From positions 40,821 to 104,820 of the forward strand of contig NZ_CAKKMF010000003.1 of assembly GCF_918697925.1 (NCBI RefSeq): DNA of 64,000 nt, read 5' to 3'. The notes below the pieces were generated by a model that made no database searches, was not told where the DNA came from, and saw only the letters and a program-made list of their open reading frames with translations. A program made the position numbers and the translations under genes. The DNA is from Arthrobacter sp. Bi26 (GTDB lineage Bacteria; Actinomycetota; Actinomycetes; Actinomycetales; Micrococcaceae). Numbering within the stretch: the first letter of the stretch is position 1; each line of letters opens with the position of its first letter. Shown here piece by piece: positions 58,339 through 64,000 of the stretch.

Positions 58339-61005
58339 ATGACCTACATCAACAACTTCGGCGATGTGGGACAAGGCGACGTCGCTGTGGCCGGCGGCAA
58401 GGGTGTCGGACTGGGCGGCCTCACGCAGGCCGGGCTGCCGGTTCCTCCGGGGTTTGTGCTGAACACCGCAGCCTATGAGGATTTTGTGGCCGCCAACCAC
58501 CTCGAGGCGGGCATCCGTGAGCTGGCCTCGCTGTCGCCGCAGGCTGCGCCACAGGACTACGAGGACGCCTCGAAGCGGATCCGCGCCCTATTCGCCGGCG
58601 GCACCGTGCCCGCAGGGATCGCAACAGAACTCAGCGCTGCTTACAGTCGCCTCGGCAACGGGGATTCCGCTGTGGCGGTGCGCTCCTCCGCCACGGCCGA
58701 GGACCTCGCCTCGGCCAGCTTCGCCGGGCAACAGGAAACCTACCTCAACATCCGCGGAGCGGAGGCTTTGGCCGCGGCCGTGACCGATTGCTGGGCTTCC
58801 CTGTGGACGGCGCGTGCCATGGCATACCGGGCCCGTGAGGGCATCGGCCCGGACGCGGTGCGCCTCGCGGTGGTGGTCCAGCAGATGGTCGAGGCCGAGG
58901 CTGCCGGGGTCATGTTCACCGCCAATCCGGCGAACGGGCGCCGCGACCAGATCGTGATCAGTGCCGCGTGGGGTCTGGGTGAGTCCGTGGTCAGCGGTAC
59001 GGTGACCACGGATGACGTGGTCGTCGAAGCCGGTACGGGCTGGGTGCTGTCGCGCCGTACCGCTGACAAGGAGGTCATGACTGTCTATGCGGACCACGGC
59101 ACGCGGGAGCAGCCGGTGCCGGCGGCGCGGCGTCGTCAGCCCGTCCTGGACAACCAGGCGGCGGCCGTACTGGCCGGCTATGGGACACGGATTACTGATC
59201 ATTTCGGGACGCCGCAGGACATCGAGTGGGCACGGGCCGGCGGCGAGTTCTTCATCCTGCAATCCCGGCCGATCACGGCGTTGCCTGAACCAGCGGCTGA
59301 CACCCCGGACGTCTGGACGGTGCCCTACCCGAAGGGGCTGTACTTCCGGGCCAGCATCGTGGAACAGTTGCCCGACCCGCTCTCGCCGCTGTTTGCCGAC
59401 CTCATTGACGGCTCGGTGGCCCGTTCGCTGCGAGCCCTGATGGCCGAGGCCGTCGGCAAGAACGTCATCCGCGACGACGACGTGGGACTGCCCACCATTA
59501 ACGGCTATGCCTATTACTTCTACCGCACCTCGGGAATGTGGCGGGTGATGGGCAAATCGCTGACCGCCGTACGGGCGCTGGTCCGCGGCAAGGCGCACAT
59601 GGGTGTGGCCGGCTGGCGGGAATTTTCGCATCCGCGCTACGAGCAGGTGATCAAGGACTGGTCGGCCACGCCCGTCGAGGAGCTCTCCGGAGGGGAACTG
59701 TTCGAGGGTGTGCAGGCGTTGCTGGACGCAGGCACCGTGTACTACACGGCCGTGCAGTCAATCATTCCCATCGCCGCGACAAGCGAAATCTCCTTCCGGA
59801 CGTACTACGACAGGTTCGTACGGCGCAACGGAGATCCCCCCGCCCAGACGTTCCTCCTCGGCTACGACAGCGAACCCATCCGGGCGGAGAAGTCGCTGTA
59901 CGACCTCGCAGCCTGGGCCCGGGAAGTTCCGGAGCTGGCTCCGACGCTGCTCAACGAACCCACAGCGGCACTGGTGGAGTCGCAGCGCACCGGGATCCCG
60001 CCGGCAGGTGTGGACCAGGCGCTCTGGCAGCAATGGCATTCCCGCTTCCAGGACCACCTCGGCCGGTTTGGCCATGCGGTCTACAACTTGGACTTCGTCA
60101 GCCCGGTGCCGGCCGACGATCCCTCAGCCCTGCTGGAGACGGTGAAGTTCTACCTGCGGGGACAGGGCAATGACCCACACGCGCGACAACGGCTGTCGGC
60201 CGAGCGCCGGGAGGACCAAACCAACCAAGCGGTCACCCGGCTCGGGCCGAAGCGCAAGGCCGCGTTCCTCCGGTTGCTCCGGTGGGCTCAGAACGCCGCC
60301 CCGATCCGCGAGGACGCCCTGGCCGACGTCGGCCTGGCGTGGCCGCTGCTGCGGCGGATGCTGCTCGAACTGGGTCGACGGCTGGTTGACTCCGCCGTCA
60401 TCGCCGAGCCTGCCGATGTGTTCTGGCTGCGCCGCCAGGAGCTGCAAAGCGCCGTCGATTTCGGCCTCGCCGCGCCGGGCGCACCAGCGGCAGTAGCAAT
60501 TACCGGAGCGGATCGGCCCGTCCGCGCCGACGCCGTCGAGAAGCGCAAGATGCTCTGGCGAGGCCAAGCCAGGGCCGCCGCCCCGCAACTGCTCCCGGAA
60601 AGCCGGTGGATGGAGGGGGCCTTCGGGAAAATGATGCCCGCAGGCTCTCAGGACCAGCTGGGCGACATCATCAAAGGCATCGGCGCCAGCGCGGGCCGGG
60701 TCACCGCGCCGGCCCGCGTCCTGAGGGGGCCCCAGGATTTTTCCCTGATGGTGCCCGGAGACGTCCTGGTCGCCCGCATCACCACCCCCGCATGGACCTC
60801 GCTGTTCGCGATGGCCTCCGCCGTGGTCACCGACGTCGGCGGACCATTGAGCCACAGTTCGATCGTGGCCCGGGAGTACGGCATCCCGGCCGTGCTCGGC
60901 ACCGGGGTGGCCACCCAGCGGCTCACCAGCGGCCAGCGGATCCGCGTGGACGGCGACGCCGGCACTGTCACGATGGAGGATCCGGCCGTTACGCAGGGGC
61001 CATGA
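58339..61005 (+). CDS. Rifampin-phosphotransferase-like PEP/pyruvate-binding enzyme
   Basis: 888 residues from the ATG at 58339 (GAAGGGAC upstream). N-terminal ATP-grasp PPDK/PEP-synthase domain (GKGVGLGGLTQAGLPVPPGF, AVAVRSSATAEDLASASFAG, QQMVEAEAAGVMFTANPANG, FFILQSRPITALPEP), a ~350-residue middle domain, and a C-terminal swivelling His domain with phospho-His H839 (GGPLSHSSIVAREYGIPAVL). This ATP / substrate / His order is that of rifampin phosphotransferase (Rph), which phosphorylates and inactivates rifamycins. Length fits (Rph ~870). PEP-synthase proteins have a different order, but unrelated substrates are possible. Upstream open frame 57904-58338 is not coding. Confidence 0.82.
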   Translation: MTYINNFGDVGQGDVAVAGGKGVGLGGLTQAGLPVPPGFVLNTAAYEDFVAANHLEAGIRELASLSPQAAPQDYEDASKRIRALFAGGTVPAGIATELSAAYSRLGNGDSAVAVRSSATAEDLASASFAGQQETYLNIRGAEALAAAVTDCWASLWTARAMAYRAREGIGPDAVRLAVVVQQMVEAEAAGVMFTANPANGRRDQIVISAAWGLGESVVSGTVTTDDVVVEAGTGWVLSRRTADKEVMTVYADHGTREQPVPAARRRQPVLDNQAAAVLAGYGTRITDHFGTPQDIEWARAGGEFFILQSRPITALPEPAADTPDVWTVPYPKGLYFRASIVEQLPDPLSPLFADLIDGSVARSLRALMAEAVGKNVIRDDDVGLPTINGYAYYFYRTSGMWRVMGKSLTAVRALVRGKAHMGVAGWREFSHPRYEQVIKDWSATPVEELSGGELFEGVQALLDAGTVYYTAVQSIIPIAATSEISFRTYYDRFVRRNGDPPAQTFLLGYDSEPIRAEKSLYDLAAWAREVPELAPTLLNEPTAALVESQRTGIPPAGVDQALWQQWHSRFQDHLGRFGHAVYNLDFVSPVPADDPSALLETVKFYLRGQGNDPHARQRLSAERREDQTNQAVTRLGPKRKAAFLRLLRWAQNAAPIREDALADVGLAWPLLRRMLLELGRRLVDSAVIAEPADVFWLRRQELQSAVDFGLAAPGAPAAVAITGADRPVRADAVEKRKMLWRGQARAAAPQLLPESRWMEGAFGKMMPAGSQDQLGDIIKGIGASAGRVTAPARVLRGPQDFSLMVPGDVLVARITTPAWTSLFAMASAVVTDVGGPLSHSSIVAREYGIPAVLGTGVATQRLTSGQRIRVDGDAGTVTMEDPAVTQGP

Positions 61006-61036
61006 CCGGCGGCCTTCAGAACGCTCCTGCCGCCGG
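61006..61036 (+). terminator. Possible terminator hairpin after the Rph-like gene
   Basis: CCGGCGGC (61006-61013) and GCCGCCGG (61029-61036) pair perfectly around a 15-nt loop, starting right after the stop codon. There is no T-run. It may serve as a weak or Rho-dependent end. Confidence 0.4.
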
Positions 61037-61087
61037 CTAGTGCTCGCTCAGCCTCGGTAGCTGTCCCCCATCAGCCATCCTGCCTGC

Positions 61088-62062
61088 CTACAGCGGCCCG
61101 AGTTCTGCCGACCGCGGTGGATTTGCGCCCTTCCGGGAGCACGTGATCGCCGCCGCGCGGTTGGCGTACGAGGCGAGTGCGTGCAGCTGATCCAGGGCCA
61201 GGGTCTGCAGTTTTTGTCTTCCCTCCGCCCCGAGCGCTTCGAGTTGGGCGAGTCCGGAAATAAGCCCTGCCATGAAGGAGTCGCCGGCCCCCACGGTATC
61301 TGCCACTTGGATGGGTTCAGCTGCCATCTCCACCCGCCCCTTCCCGGAGAGGATGATCGGTCCGGCCGCTCCGCGCGTCAGTGCCACGACCGCCGGTCCC
61401 AGTTCCAGCCAGGCCTGCAGGGATTCCTCCGGGGTCCGGTCCGGGTAGAGCCAGCTCAAGTCTTCGTCGCTCGCTTTGACAATGTCGCTGGCTGCTACGA
61501 ACATTTCCGCCTGCCGGCGTGCGGCAGCCGCATCGGGGCTGATTGCAGGCCGGCAGTTGGGATCGTAACTGACCGTAGCGTGCTCCCGGGCGGCCTGTAC
61601 CAGGACAAGGGTGGCCTGCTCCCCCGGCGGGAGCACCGTGGCGATTGATCCCGTGTGGACGTGGGTGGACCCTTTGACGGCGGCGAGGGCTGGCAGGGAT
61701 GCCCCATTAATTGCCCACGTGATCTTGAAGGTGTATTCGGCGGCACCGTCGGAACCCAGAGTGGCGAGGGCCGTTGATGTGAGTGCGGTTCCGCCGTTGA
61801 TCACCTGGACGCCGTTCGCCTGCAGATGCTCTTCGAGCATGAGCCCGTGCGGGTCGGCGCCATAGTGGGTCACCAGGTTCGTCCGGAGGTCGAGGCGCGC
61901 AGCTCCTACTGCCACGTTGAGGGGGCTGCCGCCGGGGTGGGCCTGGATTCCGGCAGGCCCGCGGGGGTCGCTGATGATGTCGACGAGTGATTCGCCGATG
62001 ACCGTCAGCCTGCTGTCCCCCGCAGCGGGGAGGCGTGCGGGCGAGGCGTCCGTGGCGTACAT
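61088..62062 (-). CDS. PfkB-family carbohydrate kinase (fructokinase-like)
   Basis: 324 residues from the ATG at 62062, which overlaps the dehydrogenase stop (TGATG). PfkB signatures: RLTVIGESLVDIISDPRGPA, HPGGSPLNVAVGAARLDLRT near the N-terminus, and DTVGAGDSFMAGLISGLAQL at the C-terminus with catalytic Asp in GAGD. It phosphorylates the ketose made by the polyol dehydrogenase, most likely fructose from sorbitol or mannitol. Third visible gene of the polyol operon. Confidence 0.9.
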   Translation of the reverse strand: MYATDASPARLPAAGDSRLTVIGESLVDIISDPRGPAGIQAHPGGSPLNVAVGAARLDLRTNLVTHYGADPHGLMLEEHLQANGVQVINGGTALTSTALATLGSDGAAEYTFKITWAINGASLPALAAVKGSTHVHTGSIATVLPPGEQATLVLVQAAREHATVSYDPNCRPAISPDAAAARRQAEMFVAASDIVKASDEDLSWLYPDRTPEESLQAWLELGPAVVALTRGAAGPIILSGKGRVEMAAEPIQVADTVGAGDSFMAGLISGLAQLEALGAEGRQKLQTLALDQLHALASYANRAAAITCSRKGANPPRSAELGPL

Positions 62063-63123
62063 CAGCGGCCCGGGTACACGACGGCTTTGAGCTGTCCGGC
62101 CTGCTTGCCCGCTTTGAGTGCTTCCTCGGAATCGGCGAGGGCGAACTTGCCGGTGACCAGGATGTCCAGGTCCACCTTCCCGTCCGCGATCAGCTGGATG
62201 GCCAGCGGCCATGTGTTGGTGTAGCGGAAGACGCCGGAGAGCCAGATTTCGCGGTTCTGGATGTAGGAGACGGGGAGTTCGACGTCGTCGGCCCCGAGTC
62301 CCACCAGGATGACCCGGCCGGCCGGTCCTACGGCTTTGATTCCGGAACGGACGGCCTGCGGGGCCCCGGAGGCGTCGATGAACGCATCGACGTCGAGCCC
62401 TTCGACACGGTCCGTCAAGGCGTTCAGGGCATGGGTGGCGCCGTGTTCCAGGGCGAACGCCAGCCGGTCTTCGGCGATGTCCGAGACGTAGATTTCGGTG
62501 GCGCCGAAGGCGCGGGCTGCTTGAGCGGCGATGATGCCGATGGGGCCAGCCCCGGCGATCAGGACCCGGCTGCCGGGCTTGATCTGGGCGCGTTCGCAGG
62601 CCCAAAGGCCGACGGAGAGCGGCTCGATGAGGGCTGCCGCCTCGTCGCTGACGCTGTCCGGGATGTCGTAGGCGAAGTCGCTCTGGATCTTCACGTATTC
62701 GGCGAAGGCTCCGTCGATCGGCGGGGTGGCGTAGAACTCGATGTCGGGGCACAGGTTGTAGCGTCCGGCTTTGCACTGCTTGCATTTGCGGCAGGGCCGC
62801 TGGGGTTCGACGGCGACCCGCTGGCCCACACGTGACGGGTCGACGGCGCTTCCGACGGCGGCGATCCGTCCGGAAAGCTCGTGGCCGAGGATCAGCGGAT
62901 GGTCCACGACGTAGTCCCCGATCCGGCCGTGCTCGTAATAGTGGACGTCGCTGCCGCAGACGCCGACGGCGGAGACCTGCACCAGGACCTGATCCGCGTC
63001 CAGCTGCGGGACCGGCAGGGTTTCCATGGCCATGTCGCCCTGGCGTTGGAGGACTGCGGCGCGCATGGTGGCGGGCACGTCCGGATGTCCGGCGGTGCGG
63101 GACTGCGTGGTTGATGTTGTCAT
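62062..63123 (-). CDS. Zinc-dependent polyol dehydrogenase (sorbitol/xylitol type)
   Basis: 353 residues. Medium-chain dehydrogenase with catalytic-zinc region VGVCGSDVHYYEHG and GHELSG, four-Cys structural-zinc site RPCRKCKQCKAGRYNLCPD, and NAD-binding GSRVLIAGAGPIGIIAAQAA. The GVCGSDVHYYEHGRIGDYVV stretch is characteristic of sorbitol/xylitol dehydrogenases. It oxidises a polyol to a ketose. ATG at 63123, 35 bp after the permease stop; overlaps the kinase gene by one base. Confidence 0.92.
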   Translation of the reverse strand: MTTSTTQSRTAGHPDVPATMRAAVLQRQGDMAMETLPVPQLDADQVLVQVSAVGVCGSDVHYYEHGRIGDYVVDHPLILGHELSGRIAAVGSAVDPSRVGQRVAVEPQRPCRKCKQCKAGRYNLCPDIEFYATPPIDGAFAEYVKIQSDFAYDIPDSVSDEAAALIEPLSVGLWACERAQIKPGSRVLIAGAGPIGIIAAQAARAFGATEIYVSDIAEDRLAFALEHGATHALNALTDRVEGLDVDAFIDASGAPQAVRSGIKAVGPAGRVILVGLGADDVELPVSYIQNREIWLSGVFRYTNTWPLAIQLIADGKVDLDILVTGKFALADSEEALKAGKQAGQLKAVVYPGR

Positions 63124-63158
63124 CGAAGGAATCCTTTACTAATCGAAGAGGTGGCCGG

Positions 63159-63986
63159 CTATTTGACGGCGCCGAGGGAGAGGCCCTGGACGAGTTTGTC
63201 CTGGGCGGCGAAGCCTGCGAACAGCACCGGCAGGGAGATCACGACGGCGGCGGCGCAGACTTTGGCGAGGAACAGGCCCTGGCCGGAGACGAAGCCTGTG
63301 AGGAAAACCGGGGCGGTGCCGGCCACGACGCCGGTGAGGACCCGGGCCAGGAGGAGTTCGTTCCAGCTGAAGATAAAGCAGATCAGGGCGGTGGCCGCGA
63401 TGCCCGGCATTGCCACGGGGGCGATGACCTTCCGAAGCGTGAGCAGCAGGGTGGCGCCGTCGATCTGGGCGGCTTCGAGCATTTCGACCGGCACTTCGGC
63501 GAGGAAGGAGCGCATCATCCATACGGCGATGGGCAGGTTCATCGAGGTGTACATCAGCACCAGGAACCAGATGTTGTCCAGCGCGCCGGCGGTCTTGGCG
63601 AAGAGGTAGAGCGGCAGGACAGCGGCGACGACGGGCATCATCTTCGTGGAGAGGAAGAAGAACATGACGTCGGTCCACTTTTTCACCGGCCGGATGGACA
63701 GGGCGTACGCGGCCGGAATGGCCAGCAGCAGAACCAGGACGGTGGAGAAGATCGAGGCGGTGGCGGAGTTGATCAGCGACGGCCACGGGCTGACGCCGGA
63801 TGTGGCTCCGAAGAACTCCTTGTAGGCGTCCAGGTTAAGGTCGGCGGCAATGGAGGGCGGGTTCGTCGCGGCGTCGATTTCCGAGTGGAACGATGTCAGG
63901 ATCATCCACAGGACCGGTACTGCGAACAGCAGGGCCAGGAGCCAGGCTGCGATCCCGGCGGCCGTGTTGTTGCGGGTGGGGTCCAT
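63159..63986 (-). CDS. Carbohydrate ABC transporter permease (MalG family)
   Basis: 275 residues with six membrane helices. EAA motif VEMLEAAQIDGATLLLTLRK facing the ATPase. N-terminal AAWLLALLFAVPVLWMILTS is typical of the MalG/SmoG-type second permease. With a polyol dehydrogenase and PfkB kinase in the same operon, a sorbitol or mannitol importer is likely. ATG at 63986; its partner permease and binding protein should lie beyond the right edge. Confidence 0.92.
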   Translation of the reverse strand: MDPTRNNTAAGIAAWLLALLFAVPVLWMILTSFHSEIDAATNPPSIAADLNLDAYKEFFGATSGVSPWPSLINSATASIFSTVLVLLLAIPAAYALSIRPVKKWTDVMFFFLSTKMMPVVAAVLPLYLFAKTAGALDNIWFLVLMYTSMNLPIAVWMMRSFLAEVPVEMLEAAQIDGATLLLTLRKVIAPVAMPGIAATALICFIFSWNELLLARVLTGVVAGTAPVFLTGFVSGQGLFLAKVCAAAVVISLPVLFAGFAAQDKLVQGLSLGAVK

Positions 63987-64000
63987 GCGCGACTTGCCTC

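Noticed and set aside
62063..62785. N-terminal extension of the PfkB kinase frame through the dehydrogenase gene
   Set aside because: It is the antiparallel-phase shadow of the dehydrogenase; the real kinase start is the ATG overlapping the dehydrogenase stop.

Overview
The window is high-GC DNA (about 65% by eye) with dense GTG/TTG starts and gene families typical of Actinobacteria: a DUF4193 protein, an actinobacterial holin-X-like protein, a DUF3618 protein, a maltokinase-cap protein and a SARP regulator. The mix suggests a soil Micrococcaceae chromosome, Arthrobacter/Pseudarthrobacter-like. That assignment is inference from content, not a database result. I see no tRNA, rRNA, CRISPR array or intact insertion sequence.

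The left 18.8 kb is the notable part: most of an extracellular contractile injection system (eCIS, the Afp/PVC/Streptomyces-CIS lineage). Read on the minus strand from about 16.6 kb down to the left edge, it encodes a DUF4255 (Afp16-like) protein, an AAA+ ATPase (Afp15-like), a DUF4157 protein with an HELTH metallopeptidase motif, a 1420-residue putative cargo protein, the sheath, the inner tube, a gp41-like assembly protein, a DUF6760 protein, a 976-residue low-complexity protein dotted with xQR tripeptides, a second tube protein, a LysM tube-adaptor protein and a VgrG-like spike cut by the window edge. The baseplate wedge genes should lie beyond the left edge. On its right flank are a LuxR-type regulator with an atypical receiver and, divergently, a membrane-anchored Ig-like protein and a PAAR-like tip protein. 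No lysis or secretion gene is visible in the cluster, which fits a particle assembled in the cytoplasm.

From 18.8 to 42 kb the window is mixed chromosomal content: a lipoprotein with CVTC repeats, YciO, a SARP regulator, an HtrA-like protease without an export signal, an HtaA-domain protein, amylosucrase, a two-component pair encoded tail-to-tail with overlapping 3' ends, DUF4193, a GGDEF-EAL protein, a CDF metal transporter, a decayed cupredoxin, a CDP-alcohol phosphatidyltransferase, an FAD/Rieske oxidoreductase, DUF2252, a TMEM175-type channel, pirin and a cyclopropane-fatty-acid-synthase-like methyltransferase.

From 42 to 47 kb there are signs of decay and transfer: a truncated GNAT gene, an orphan Tdi1-type immunity protein, and a complete two-component operon broken by at least four lesions. 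From 47 to 58 kb there are a MarR/MFS pair, a molybdopterin/flavin/DUF6510 redox operon, a BrkB membrane protein and a stress-envelope operon (DUF3618, holin-X, a helical membrane protein). That operon diverges from a MarR regulator across a cluster of four TAGTAAGCAC-like sites, followed by GlsB/YeaQ and Hsp20. The right end holds a rifampin-phosphotransferase-like protein and a polyol utilisation operon (ABC permease, sorbitol/xylitol-type dehydrogenase, PfkB sugar kinase) that runs off the right edge.
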